From: an uncultured Eggerthella sp. | Lineage (GTDB): Bacteria > Actinomycetota > Coriobacteriia > Coriobacteriales > Eggerthellaceae | Direction of reading: 5' to 3' | Assembly (NCBI GenBank): GCA_959607715.1 | Contig: CAUHNN010000004.1 | Location: 48,341 to 112,340 of the forward strand | DNA: 64,000 bases | Made by a program: the position numbers and the translations under genes | The notes under the pieces: model-generated | Database searches by the model: none | Told to the model about the DNA's origin: nothing | What the model saw: the letters and a program-made list of their open reading frames with translations, nothing else | Shown: in pieces, positions 27,126 through 35,657 of the stretch | How positions within the stretch are numbered: the stretch's first letter is position 1 | Layout of the letters: every line of letters begins with the position of its first letter

Positions 27126-28793
27126 GTGTTGAGTGACATCGAAATCGCGCAGGCGTCTACGCCGCGCAACATCATGGAGATCGCCGAGAAGGCGGGCATT
27201 TCCGAAGAGTACGTCGAGTGCTACGGGAGGACGAAGGCGAAGGTCGACTACAACCTTTTGCGCAACGAGTCGCATGAGGCGGGCAAGCTCATCTTGGTGA
27301 CCGCCATCAACCCCACGCCGGCAGGCGAGGGCAAGACCACGACGACGGTCGGCCTGGGAGATGCCCTGTCCCGTCTCGGCCAGAACACCGTGATCGCTCT
27401 GCGCGAGCCTTCCCTTGGCCCGGTCTTCGGCATCAAGGGCGGCGCTGCGGGCGGCGGATATGCCCAGGTCGTTCCCATGGAGGACATCAACCTCCATTTC
27501 ACCGGCGACTTCCATGCCATCGGCGCGGCGAACAACCTCCTGGCCGCCCTTCTCGACGCCCATATCCACAACGGCAATGAACTCGGCATCGATGTCCGCC
27601 GCATTACGTGGAAGCGCGTCGTCGATATGAACGACCGTCAGCTGCGCAACATCGTCTGCGGTTTGGGCGGCAAGGCCAACGGCGTTCCGCGCGAAGACGG
27701 CTTCGACATCACGGTCGCTTCCGAGATCATGGCCATCTTCTGCCTGGCGACGTCCATCACCGATCTCAAGGAGCGTCTCGGCCGCATCGTAGTCGGCTAC
27801 ACCGCCGCCGACGAGCCCGTCACCGCCCACGACCTCAAGGCCGAGGGCGCCATGGCGGCGCTACTCAAGGACGCCCTGAAGCCGAACCTGGTCCAGACCC
27901 TCGAGGGCACCCCGGCCTTCGTCCACGGCGGCCCGTTCGCCAATATCGCCCATGGCTGCAACTCCATCATGGCCACGCGCATGGCTTTGGCGCTTGGCGA
28001 TTACTGCGTTACGGAGGCGGGCTTCGGCGCTGACCTCGGCGCCGAGAAGTTCCTCGACATCAAGTGCCGCCTTTCCGGTATCGAGCCCGATGCGGTCGTC
28101 GTCGTCGCGACCGTCCGCGCGCTGAAGAACCACGGCGGCGTCGCCAAGGCCGATCTCAACGAGGAGAACCTCGAGGCGCTCGAGGCGGGCCTGCCGAACC
28201 TTCTCCAGCATGTCGAGAACATCACCACGGTCTACAACCTTCCGTGCGTCGTCGCCATCAACGAGTTCCCCACCGACACCCAGGCCGAGATCGACCTCGT
28301 GCGCGCCAAGTGCAAGGAGCTCGGGGTCAACGTCGCGCTTTCCCAGGTGTGGGCGAAGGGCGGCGAAGGCGGAGAGGAGCTGGCTCGCGAGGTGATGGCC
28401 CTGTGCGAGCAGCCCAGCAAGCTCGCCTACGCCTACGAAGACGAGCTGTCCCTTTCCGAGAAGATCGAAGCGGTCGCCAAGCGCATCTACCGCGCCGACG
28501 GCGTTGATTTCACCCCTGCGGCCAAGAAGGAGCTCGCTCAGCTTGAGGCCCTCGGGTTCGGCTCGATGCCCGTCTGCATGGCGAAGACCCAGTACAGCTT
28601 CTCCGATGACGGCTCCAAGCTCGGTGCGCCGCGTGGTTTCCGCATCACGGTTCGCCAGGTCAAGGTCTCCGCAGGCGCTGGATTCGTCGTCGCTCTCACG
28701 GGCAATGTCATGACGATGCCCGGCCTCGGCAAGAATCCCGCCGCGTTCAAGATCGACGTGGACGAGACCGGCAAGATCTCCGGCTTGTTCTGA
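27126..28793 (+). CDS. fhs: Formate--tetrahydrofolate ligase
   Basis: A cytoplasmic enzyme of 555 residues that joins formate to tetrahydrofolate using ATP, entering the methyl branch of the Wood-Ljungdahl pathway or supplying formyl groups. Motifs are INPTPAGEGKTTTTVGLGDAL (P-loop), REPSLGPVFGIKGGAAGGG, the FTGDFHAI segment, and EAGFGADLGAEKF. Two GTG starts are possible. The one at 27126 gives MLSDIEIAQ and has AGGTGG eight bases upstream; the one at 27114 adds four residues but is poorly spaced. It is followed 15 bases later by fchA and then folD. Confidence 0.97.
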   Translation: MLSDIEIAQASTPRNIMEIAEKAGISEEYVECYGRTKAKVDYNLLRNESHEAGKLILVTAINPTPAGEGKTTTTVGLGDALSRLGQNTVIALREPSLGPVFGIKGGAAGGGYAQVVPMEDINLHFTGDFHAIGAANNLLAALLDAHIHNGNELGIDVRRITWKRVVDMNDRQLRNIVCGLGGKANGVPREDGFDITVASEIMAIFCLATSITDLKERLGRIVVGYTAADEPVTAHDLKAEGAMAALLKDALKPNLVQTLEGTPAFVHGGPFANIAHGCNSIMATRMALALGDYCVTEAGFGADLGAEKFLDIKCRLSGIEPDAVVVVATVRALKNHGGVAKADLNEENLEALEAGLPNLLQHVENITTVYNLPCVVAINEFPTDTQAEIDLVRAKCKELGVNVALSQVWAKGGEGGEELAREVMALCEQPSKLAYAYEDELSLSEKIEAVAKRIYRADGVDFTPAAKKELAQLEALGFGSMPVCMAKTQYSFSDDGSKLGAPRGFRITVRQVKVSAGAGFVVALTGNVMTMPGLGKNPAAFKIDVDETGKISGLF

Positions 28794-28808
28794 TCTCGAG
28801 GGGAGACG

Positions 28809-29420
28809 ATGGACTGCACGTTTATTGAAGAGGTAGCCGCAGGTACGCCGACGCCGGGAGGCGGCGGCGCGTCTGCGTACTGTGCCGCCCTGGGAGCGGC
28901 CCTTTCGTCGATGGTCGGCAATCTGACCATCGGGAAGAAGAAGTACGCCGACGTCGAGGAAGAAGTCCAGCTGCGCTTGCGCCATCTGGGGATATTGCGC
29001 GATGAACTCGTTTCACTAGTCGATCGCGATGCGGAGGCCTTCGCCCCGCTTGCGCTCGCCTACAAACTCCCGCGCGAGACCGATACCCAGCGGGCCAACC
29101 GGGACCATGCCATCCAGGAAGCGCTCATCGACGCCATCGAGGTCCCGTTCGCCATCATGCGCAATTGCGCTCATGTGATCGAAGTGAGCGAGTATCTGGC
29201 GTATCATGGGGCACGGATGGCGATTTCCGACGTTGCGACAGGGGTCTCTTTCGCGAAGGGGGCTCTGAAGGGGGCCGCCCTCAACGTGTACGTCAACGCT
29301 GCATCGCTCAGCGATCGCGATCGAGCTGAGCGCTACACCGCCGAGGCCGATCGCATGATCGAGGAGTCGGGTCGCCAAGCCGATAGGATCTACAACTACG
29401 TATTGGGGGAAATTCGATAA
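28809..29420 (+). CDS. fchA: Methenyl-tetrahydrofolate cyclohydrolase (FTCD_C family)
   Basis: A helical protein of 203 residues in the formiminotransferase-cyclodeaminase C-terminal family (PF04961). In one-carbon operons of anaerobes, members (FchA) act as methenyl-THF cyclohydrolase, interconverting methenyl- and formyl-THF. The signature GTPTPGGGGASAYCAALGAAL is at residues 12-32, followed by MVGNLTIGKKKY. The C-terminal segment contains SDVATGVSFAKGALKGAALNV. It lies between fhs and a FolD lacking the usual cyclohydrolase residues, so it most likely supplies that activity. It ends three bases before folD starts. Confidence 0.9.
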   Translation: MDCTFIEEVAAGTPTPGGGGASAYCAALGAALSSMVGNLTIGKKKYADVEEEVQLRLRHLGILRDELVSLVDRDAEAFAPLALAYKLPRETDTQRANRDHAIQEALIDAIEVPFAIMRNCAHVIEVSEYLAYHGARMAISDVATGVSFAKGALKGAALNVYVNAASLSDRDRAERYTAEADRMIEESGRQADRIYNYVLGEIR

Positions 29421-29423
29421 ACC

Positions 29424-30275
29424 ATGACTCGCATTCTTCACTCGAAGCCCGTTACCGACGCCATCGCCGCCGATCTTGAGCATCGCGTCGAGCGACTTCA
29501 CATTCTCGGGATCGATCCGACGCTCGCTATCGTCAGGGTCGGATCTCGCCCCGATGATCTGAGCTACGAGCGTACGGCGAATCGCCGCGCCAAGGCGCTC
29601 GGCCTCTCCACGTGCGTCTACGAGATGGACGAAAAGGTCTCGCAGGAGCGTCTGCTTCTCCAGATCCGCCGCATCAATGCCGATTCGAGCGTGCATGGCT
29701 GCTTGATCTTCCGTCCTCTTCCCTCGTCGATGGAGGATAAGCTCGTGTGCGATGAGCTTGCCATGGGCAAGGACGTCGACGGCGTATCGACCGCATCCCT
29801 TGGAGCGGTCTTCACCGACGCCAACGAAGGATTCGCCCCCTGTACGGCCGAAGCGTGCGTCAAGACGCTCGATTTCTATGAGATCCCGATCGAGGGAAAG
29901 CACGTCGTCGTCGTCGGCCGTAGCCTCGTGGTCGGCAAGCCGGTCGCCATGCTCCTGCTCCGCAGGAACGCCAGCGTGACCATCTGCCATTCGCGAACCA
30001 ACGATCTGGCCGAGATCATGCGCACGGCCGACATCGTGATCTGCGCGACGGGCCGTGCTCGCGCCTACGACGCTTCGTATTTCAGGCCCGGCCAGACGGT
30101 GCTCGACGTCGGCATCAACTTCGATACGGAGGGCAACCTGTGCGGTGATGTCGATTACGATTCGGTTGCCCCTATCGTCGACGCCATCACCCCGGTTCCC
30201 GGCGGCTTGGGTTCGGTTACCACGTCCATCACCATGGAACATACGGTGTTCGCCGCGGAGCGCACCATCCGCTAA
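29424..30275 (+). CDS. folD: Methylene-tetrahydrofolate dehydrogenase (FolD), probably monofunctional
   Basis: A 283-residue FolD homologue with the NAD(P)-binding motif VVVVGRSLVVGKPVAMLL, the KDVDG folate-site Asp pair (117-119) and the C-terminal ITPVPGGLGSVT. Against E. coli FolD, the catalytic Lys (K54) is Ala at residue 52 in SYERTANRRA, and the Gln of the QLPLP motif is Phe at residue 96 in LIFRPLP. The Tyr (Y48) and Asp remain. Loss of the Lys and Gln is linked in studied enzymes to loss of cyclohydrolase activity, so this is likely a dehydrogenase only. fchA immediately upstream would do the cyclohydrolase step. Confidence 0.9.
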   Translation: MTRILHSKPVTDAIAADLEHRVERLHILGIDPTLAIVRVGSRPDDLSYERTANRRAKALGLSTCVYEMDEKVSQERLLLQIRRINADSSVHGCLIFRPLPSSMEDKLVCDELAMGKDVDGVSTASLGAVFTDANEGFAPCTAEACVKTLDFYEIPIEGKHVVVVGRSLVVGKPVAMLLLRRNASVTICHSRTNDLAEIMRTADIVICATGRARAYDASYFRPGQTVLDVGINFDTEGNLCGDVDYDSVAPIVDAITPVPGGLGSVTTSITMEHTVFAAERTIR

Positions 30276-30354
30276 GCGGGCTTTCGCTCAATCATTCGGT
30301 TTTTTCCTGCGCCGCCTCGAACAGGGCGGCGCAGACGTTTTGAAGGGGGTCGTT

Positions 30355-30840
30355 ATGCAGGATCGCGGGACCGTGGTCGCCGTAAGCGAATCGGTCGAGG
30401 CAACGCAGGCGGTAGCAGTGCTTCTCGCCGAGCTTCTCGAGCCAGGGGACGTCATCGCCCTCGACGGGGACCTCGGTGCGGGGAAGACCCATTTCACGCA
30501 AGGCGTCGCTTCGGGTCTCGGTGTGTCGAAGCCCGTCGCAAGCCCGACGTTCAACGTGATGGTTCCCTACGAAGATGGCCGGATTCCCCTCTACCATTTC
30601 GATCTTTACCGTCTCGACGATCCTCTCCAGCTCGAGGACATTGCGTTCTACGAGTACGTCGAAGGGGAGGGGGCGTCGTGCATCGAGTGGGCTTCGAAAT
30701 TCGAAGACGAGCTGCCCGATGATCGCCTCGATATCTACCTCGAGGTCCTATCGGGGACCTCGAGGGCTATCCGCGCCTCGGCGCAGGGCGAGCGTGCGAA
30801 GCGTCTTCTCGGGGAATGGCGGGCCGCGTGCTCTTCCTGA
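30355..30840 (+). CDS. tsaE: tRNA t6A threonylcarbamoylation ATPase TsaE
   Basis: A P-loop ATPase of 161 residues needed for N6-threonylcarbamoyladenosine at position 37 of ANN-decoding tRNAs. It regulates the TsaB-TsaD complex. The Walker A is GDLGAGKTHFTQG, the switch-like segment SPTFNVMVPY follows, and Walker B is YHFDLYRLDDP. A CIEWASKF motif is typical. The ATG at 30355 follows GAAGGGGGTCGTT. The fused TsaB-RimI-TsaD gene begins about 90 bases downstream, so all four t6A/RimI functions lie together. A short GC hairpin (30309-30333) precedes it. Confidence 0.92.
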   Translation: MQDRGTVVAVSESVEATQAVAVLLAELLEPGDVIALDGDLGAGKTHFTQGVASGLGVSKPVASPTFNVMVPYEDGRIPLYHFDLYRLDDPLQLEDIAFYEYVEGEGASCIEWASKFEDELPDDRLDIYLEVLSGTSRAIRASAQGERAKRLLGEWRAACSS

Positions 30841-30926
30841 ATGAACGGGGTTCTTCCAGGGGGATCGAAACGGCGTGCGCTAGGATTAGGAGCGCAAAAC
30901 GGACGACTATGGAGATGGATCCACTT

Positions 30927-33335
30927 ATGAGCAGAGACTACATCGTCGCTTTCGACACCGCCAACGAGATGATTTCGCTGGGTTTGGGGCTTCTCGATAG
31001 GCAGAGCCGCTCCGTCGAGTGCGTCGCAAGCGTCGAGATCGAGGCGTTTCGCGCTTCGAACGTGAAGCTTCTTCCTGAAGTCGATGCGCTTCTCGCCCGT
31101 GCGGGGGTTCTGCGCGAACAGGTGGCTGCCGTCGTGTGCGGGCGCGGGCCGGGATCTTTCACGGGGGTTCGCATCTGCCTGGCAAGCGCGAAGGGCATGG
31201 CCATCGGCCTCGGCGTTGGGCTGTTCGGGGTGTCGACCGCCGATGCCCAGGCTTGGCAGCTGTGGGAAGACGGCGAGCGCGGTTCGCTCGTCGTGCTCGG
31301 CGACGCCATGCGCAAGGAGGTCTACCCTGTCCGCTATGAGCTCGGCGAGCAGGGCATCGAGCGGCTGAACGCCGATTTCGTCATGAAGGCTTCTGAGCTT
31401 CCCGCATGGTTGGGGCCGTCTTCTTCGGTTCTCCTTTCCGGCGACGCCCTTGGGAAATACGCCGATCTTCTCGAGGGGTGCGGTGCCCTCGCCGCTCCCG
31501 ACCGACGGCATCCGACCGGCGCGGGCCTTCTTCTGGCCGCTCAATCCCTCTGGCGCAGGGAGGGCCTTCCCCCGGATACCGTCCCGTCGCGCGGTGGCGT
31601 CGGCGACCCTTGCGCGCTGTTGCCGGTGTACACGCGCCTCTCCGACGCCGAAGAGGCCGAGCGTGTCCGCAATGCTCGCTGCGTCGGGGCCGTCGAAGAG
31701 GCGAGGGATCTCGAAAGCGGCGTTCAGGGCGGGGCCTCCCTGCGCTACGCCCCCCTTGAGGCTGCGTGGGCAAGTGAGGTGGCTCGCCTCGAATCCGAGG
31801 TGATGGGCAGTGGCGCGTGGAGCGTCGAGCAGGTGATCGATGACCTGCCGCGCGCAGACAGGACGTGGTGGGCGGCCTTCGAGGTCGATGACCCCAGCAG
31901 GCGCACCATCGATGCCGGTGGAGCGAAGCTCGTGGGCTACGCGGGCGGATGGATCGTCGACGGCCAGGTGCAGGTCCTCAAGGTGGCCGCCGATCCGGCA
32001 TACCGTCGTCGCGGCATCGCTCGAGAGCTTTTGACTCGTATTTCCCTCGACGCCCGAGATCTCGGCGCAAGCGAGATGACGCTCGAGGTGAGGGTCTCCA
32101 ACAGCGGTGCCCACGCGCTCTACGAGCACCTTGGCCTCATCTGCCAAGGCGTGCGTCCGGGCTACTATTCCGACAGGGAAGATGCGCGGATCTACACTGG
32201 GCCGCTTCCGGTGGACGAGCACGATGTCGCGGGCATGGATCTTCGCCTCAACGAGGCCGCCGAGACGTTGCGCCGCCGCGGCGAGGATGCCCCCGCGCCG
32301 CGCGATCTCATCATCGCCTTCGAGACGTCGTGCGACGAGACGGCTGCGGCGATCATCGACGGGGACGGGGCGGTCGTCGCCGATGTCGTGGCGTCTCAGA
32401 TAGATTTCCATTCCCGTTTCGGCGGCGTCGTCCCCGAAATAGCGAGCCGCAAGCACATCGAGGCCATCGGGAGCGTGGCTGAGGAGTGCCTTGCCCAGGC
32501 GGCGAAGCGCTTGGGGCGCGATCTTTCCTGGCATGATCTTTCCGCGGTGTCGGTGACCTACGCCCCCGGCCTCGTCGGGGCCCTTGTGGTGGGGATGGCG
32601 TTCGCCAAAGGGCTGGCGTGGGCGATCGATGCCCCGCTCATCGGCGTGAACCATCTCGAAGGCCATCTCTTCGCGAACAAGCTCGCGTCGCCCGATATCG
32701 AACCTCCTTTGGTGGTCTCTCTCGTTTCGGGCGGCCATACGATGCTCGTCCACGTGAAGGCGTGGGGCGAATACGAAACCATGGGAACGACGCTCGACGA
32801 TGCCGTCGGCGAGGCTTTCGACAAGGTCGCCAAGGCGATGGGCCTCGGGTATCCGGGCGGCCCGTTGATCTCGAAGCTCGCCGAGAAGGGAAACCCCGCC
32901 GCCATCCGTTTCCCGCGCGCGCTTCTCCACTCCGGCGATTTTCGGTTTTCCCTGTCGGGGCTGAAGACGTCGGTCATGACCTACCTCCACAAGGAGGAGC
33001 AGGCCGGCAGGCAGATCTGCAAAGAAGACGTCGCCGCGGCGTTCCAGGCCGCCGTCGTGGATGTCCAGGTGGCCAAGGCCAAGGCCGCTCTCGAGCAGAC
33101 GGGCGCCAGGGAGTTCTGCCTTGGCGGCGGTGTCGCCGCCAACCCCGAATTGAGGAGGGCCTACGAGCGCATGTGCGCCGATCAAGGCGTTCGCCTGACC
33201 ATGCCGCCGGCGAGCGCCTGCACCGACAACGCCGCCATGATCGCGCTGGTCGCCCTCGACCGCTATCGTCAGGGGCGATTCTTCGATCTTTCGTGCGACG
33301 TGAAGGCTCATGCTCCGCTCGATGAGCCTTACTAA
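30927..33335 (+). CDS. tsaB-rimI-tsaD: TsaB-RimI-TsaD triple fusion
   Basis: A protein of 802 residues joining three normally separate proteins. Residues 1-245 are TsaB, an inactive ASKHA subunit (IVAFDTANEM, CGRGPGSFTGVRI). Residues about 270-430 are a GNAT acetyltransferase like RimI, which acetylates ribosomal protein S18; its acetyl-CoA loop is RRRGIA (360-365). Residues about 460-802 are TsaD, the threonylcarbamoyl transferase, with FETSCDETAAA, the metal motif HLEGH (576-580), LVSGGHTML and LGGGVAANPELRRA. ATGs at 30909 and 30915 are also in frame; 30927 gives the typical TsaB start. The frame is continuous through both junctions. Confidence 0.93.
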   Translation: MSRDYIVAFDTANEMISLGLGLLDRQSRSVECVASVEIEAFRASNVKLLPEVDALLARAGVLREQVAAVVCGRGPGSFTGVRICLASAKGMAIGLGVGLFGVSTADAQAWQLWEDGERGSLVVLGDAMRKEVYPVRYELGEQGIERLNADFVMKASELPAWLGPSSSVLLSGDALGKYADLLEGCGALAAPDRRHPTGAGLLLAAQSLWRREGLPPDTVPSRGGVGDPCALLPVYTRLSDAEEAERVRNARCVGAVEEARDLESGVQGGASLRYAPLEAAWASEVARLESEVMGSGAWSVEQVIDDLPRADRTWWAAFEVDDPSRRTIDAGGAKLVGYAGGWIVDGQVQVLKVAADPAYRRRGIARELLTRISLDARDLGASEMTLEVRVSNSGAHALYEHLGLICQGVRPGYYSDREDARIYTGPLPVDEHDVAGMDLRLNEAAETLRRRGEDAPAPRDLIIAFETSCDETAAAIIDGDGAVVADVVASQIDFHSRFGGVVPEIASRKHIEAIGSVAEECLAQAAKRLGRDLSWHDLSAVSVTYAPGLVGALVVGMAFAKGLAWAIDAPLIGVNHLEGHLFANKLASPDIEPPLVVSLVSGGHTMLVHVKAWGEYETMGTTLDDAVGEAFDKVAKAMGLGYPGGPLISKLAEKGNPAAIRFPRALLHSGDFRFSLSGLKTSVMTYLHKEEQAGRQICKEDVAAAFQAAVVDVQVAKAKAALEQTGAREFCLGGGVAANPELRRAYERMCADQGVRLTMPPASACTDNAAMIALVALDRYRQGRFFDLSCDVKAHAPLDEPY

Positions 33336-33355
33336 GGCCCTCTCGGTACAGGGAA

Positions 33356-33397
33356 AAGGCCGCAAGGGGCCCATGATCGTTCCTTGCGGCCTTCGTC
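33356..33397. terminator. Terminator between the t6A fusion and the flavin reductase gene
   Basis: A hairpin with arms AAGGCCGCAAGG and CCTTGCGGCCTT and a 14-base loop separates two convergent genes. Confidence 0.75.
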
Positions 33398-33418
33398 GCC
33401 TCGCCTTTCGACGAGGCG

Positions 33419-33940
33419 TTATTCGATGACGTACGCGGCCATGATCTCCGCATAGTAGGCGGTGTGGGGGTTTCGCTCGCCCGTCTCGTCGGAGGGGTAC
33501 CAGCGCTCAGCCGAAGGGCCGTCGATGGTGTCGACGTCCTGCTCGCATGCATGGAGAATGCGGCATTCGAGCGTGAGGGGAAGCTCGCGGATGCCGGGGG
33601 CGTCGATTCTCAAGGGCTCTTCGAGGGTGAGTCCGGCCGCCTTCACTTTATCGGTGTCTCGTCCCGATTTCGAACCGCACAGCGCCGTGATCTTCTTGTC
33701 GAACGCTCCTTGGGGAAGGTTGACGGTGAATTCCCCGGTGGCATCGAGGAATTCCTTGGTGTAGCGGGTTTTTCGGACGAAAGCGATGAAGAGGGGCTTG
33801 CCCCATTCGATAGCGAGGCCTCCCCAGCTCACGGTCATGGGATTGACGCGGCTGTCTTTCTTGGCGGTGATGAGGACGCCGTTCTCGACGGCCTTCATGA
33901 TCTCGCTGGCGTGCTCGAGCGGGTCGATGGTTCGTTTCAT
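33419..33940 (-). CDS. Flavin reductase-like FMN-binding protein
   Basis: A protein of 173 residues with the split-barrel FMN-binding fold of the flavin reductase family. Features are ENGVLITAKKDSRVNPMTVSWGGLA (flavin-binding region) near the N-terminus, FVRKTRYTKEFLD and FTVNLPQGAFDKKITALCG. Members reduce flavins or act as iron- or quinone-linked electron carriers; the role here is unknown. The ATG at 33940 is preceded by GAAAGAGGAATCCC; the frame is open further upstream but the family N-terminus starts here. It is divergent from the thioesterase gene, about 98 bases apart. Confidence 0.85.
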   Translation of the reverse strand: MKRTIDPLEHASEIMKAVENGVLITAKKDSRVNPMTVSWGGLAIEWGKPLFIAFVRKTRYTKEFLDATGEFTVNLPQGAFDKKITALCGSKSGRDTDKVKAAGLTLEEPLRIDAPGIRELPLTLECRILHACEQDVDTIDGPSAERWYPSDETGERNPHTAYYAEIMAAYVIE

Positions 33941-34038
33941 GGGATTCCTCTTTCTCGATCGTTTCCCACCAGTGTAGCTTCCAGGTTCCTCCCGAGGGGG
34001 AAGACATACAATATGGAAACGAGCGAGAAAGGAAGGCC

Positions 34039-34452
34039 ATGCTCTACGTCGACGGTTCCCTGCCCATAGAAAAGCTTCGCGAGAAGTTCTCGTGCGACAC
34101 CTACGCGACCGAAACGACGGGTGCGCGCGTGATCGATGCAAAGAAGGGCCATTCGGTGGTCGAGCTTCCCCTCGACGATCGCCACGTCAATGGGGTGGGC
34201 GGCGTGATGGGCGGCGCGATCTTCACGCTCGCCGACTTCGCGTTCGCCGTTGCGGCCAACACCGGTCAGCCTCCCACGGTGACCGTCGACACCGCCATCC
34301 ACTTCATGAGCGCGCCTCGCGGCACGAAGCTGATCGCTACGGCGACTATGCTCAAAGAGGGCAGGAGCCTCTGCTATTGCCGCGTCGAGGTGGTCGATGA
34401 GGAGGGTCGACCCGTCGCGACGACCACGGCCACCGGAGCGCGCGTCGGCTAG
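34039..34452 (+). CDS. Hotdog-fold thioesterase (PaaI-like)
   Basis: A 137-residue single-domain hotdog protein. The helix segment VNGVGGVMGGAIFTLADFAFAVAAN carries the nearly invariant G-x-x-x-x-x-x-D-x-x-x pattern of PaaI/YdiI-type acyl-CoA thioesterases. The strand TVDTAIHFMSAPRGTKLIATATML completes the fold. The substrate is unknown; such enzymes hydrolyse aryl- or acyl-CoA. The ATG at 34039 has GAAAGGAAGGCC upstream. Confidence 0.85.
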   Translation: MLYVDGSLPIEKLREKFSCDTYATETTGARVIDAKKGHSVVELPLDDRHVNGVGGVMGGAIFTLADFAFAVAANTGQPPTVTVDTAIHFMSAPRGTKLIATATMLKEGRSLCYCRVEVVDEEGRPVATTTATGARVG

Positions 34453-34520
34453 GTTCCTCCACGCAGGGTACTCAGCGGTTAACCGAAGGTAAGGTTCCCG
34501 TCAGGATGAGGCGTCACCAT

Positions 34521-34545
34521 GTGAATCGAAGGAAACGCGATTCAC
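34521..34545. repeat. Inverted repeat upstream of a small ORF
   Basis: Perfect eight-base arms GTGAATCG and CGATTCAC around a nine-base loop. It sits just before the ribosome binding site of the short gene at 34560 and could be an RNA hairpin or a protein site. Confidence 0.45.
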
Positions 34546-34559
34546 GAGGGAGGTGCATC

Positions 34560-34688
34560 ATGAAACGGATCATCGTTGCGGTGCTCGGCGCGGTCCTTAT
34601 CGTGTTGGCGGGGGGACTGCTTCCCGAGAAGCGGCCGGGCGCCTATCGCCTTCGCCGCCTCTCTCATGCGCGGGGTTACTCCTTGTAG
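34560..34688 (+). CDS. Possible 42-residue membrane peptide
   Basis: A very short reading frame with a strong GGAGGTG site five bases before its ATG. It begins MKRIIVAVLGAVLIVLAGG, a plausible membrane helix or signal peptide, followed by a basic tail. The end overlaps the last codons of the convergent menG gene, so the tail may be non-native. It could be a real small membrane peptide or a remnant of a longer gene. I recognise no family. Confidence 0.35.
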   Translation: MKRIIVAVLGAVLIVLAGGLLPEKRPGAYRLRRLSHARGYSL

Positions 34689-35452
34689 GCGATGTGGACC
34701 GCAGCCACGCCGAATGTGACGTTGGTGTATTCCACGCGCGCGAACCCCGCGTTCTTGAGCATGCGGGAAAACCCTTCCTGGTCGGGGAAGGCCTTGATGG
34801 ATTTGGCCAGGTACACGAAGCCCGCGGCGTCTCCCGTGACGATCTTGCCCCATGCGGGGATACCCCAGCGCAGATACAGGCGGTAGCCAAGGCGCATCAA
34901 GGGATTGGGGGGCGTGGAGAATTCGAGCACGCAGAGGGCGCCGCCCGGCTTGAGCACGCGATACATCTCGCAAAGGGCCCGTTCCCGTTCGGGCATGTTG
35001 CGGATTCCGTAGGACATCGTGACGATGTCGAACGACTCGTCGTCATAGGGGATGTTCTGGCCGTCGACCACCGCAAGCTCCACCGGCACCTTGCCCCCTT
35101 CGCCTTCGTCGAGACGCGCCTGGGCGACCTCGAGCATCGCAGGGGTGTAGTCAGACAGGATGATGTGGGCGGGGGGCTTCTGCGAACAGGCGGTGAAGGC
35201 CACGTCGCCGGTTCCTCCCGCGATATCGAGCATGAGGCTGTCATCTTCGATGGGGGCTTTGTCGATCAGCGTGCGAAGCCAGCTGCGATAGCGTCCGAAG
35301 CTCGACAGGGCATTGAATCGCTCGTACTTCCAGGCTATGTCGGTGAATATCTTCTTAACGCGCTCCGATGAGATCTCGGCCGGGGCTTCCTGCCCGGTAG
35401 CGGTGTCGATGGAGCGTCGTGCGCCGTCCGTTTGGGCGGGGGTGGTTTCCAT
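34676..35452 (-). CDS. menG: Demethylmenaquinone methyltransferase
   Basis: A SAM-dependent methyltransferase of 258 residues (UbiE/MenG) that makes menaquinone from demethylmenaquinone, the last step for the anaerobic respiratory quinone. Motif I is LDIAGGTGDVAF. Downstream motifs are DYTPAMLEVAQARL, VVDGQNIPYDDESFDIVTMSYGIRNMPER and RVLKPGGALCVLEFSTP. The N-terminal KKIFTDIAWKYERFNAL segment is typical. An extra 30 residues at the N-terminus (Thr/Ala-rich) are unusual but common in this lineage (inference). It is convergent with the short ORF at 34560. Confidence 0.92.
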   Translation of the reverse strand: METTPAQTDGARRSIDTATGQEAPAEISSERVKKIFTDIAWKYERFNALSSFGRYRSWLRTLIDKAPIEDDSLMLDIAGGTGDVAFTACSQKPPAHIILSDYTPAMLEVAQARLDEGEGGKVPVELAVVDGQNIPYDDESFDIVTMSYGIRNMPERERALCEMYRVLKPGGALCVLEFSTPPNPLMRLGYRLYLRWGIPAWGKIVTGDAAGFVYLAKSIKAFPDQEGFSRMLKNAGFARVEYTNVTFGVAAVHIAYKE

Positions 35453-35657
35453 GGTGATGGGTCCTAGCGTGCGGTTCGTTTAGTGTGAACCTCGATTATA
35501 GACAATGGAAACCGGGCATGCTCGGCGATATCGCGCCGAAGGCCCGTCTGCGCAGCCCGCGGACAGCGGGCCGCTCACGTTTGGGCTGTGTGAATTACCG
35601 GGGCCGAGGGTGATGGGATGCTATCATTACGAAGATTAAATCTGGCAGGAGGATTTC
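35453..35657. other. Divergent intergenic region between menG and the amidohydrolase-like gene
   Basis: 205 bases without a gene. A GC-rich hairpin (outer arms GGCCCG / CGGGCC near 35538-35573) and a TATCAT -10-like element near 35621 lie on the plus side. A strong CAGGAGG precedes the ATG at 35658. No operator palindrome is obvious. Confidence 0.5.

Noticed and set aside
30735..33374. Long minus-strand open frame (879 codons) opposite the TsaB-RimI-TsaD gene
   Set aside because: GC-rich codon use leaves the complementary frame free of stops. The peptide is low-complexity Arg/His/Asp-rich with no domain, while the plus frame has clear motifs.
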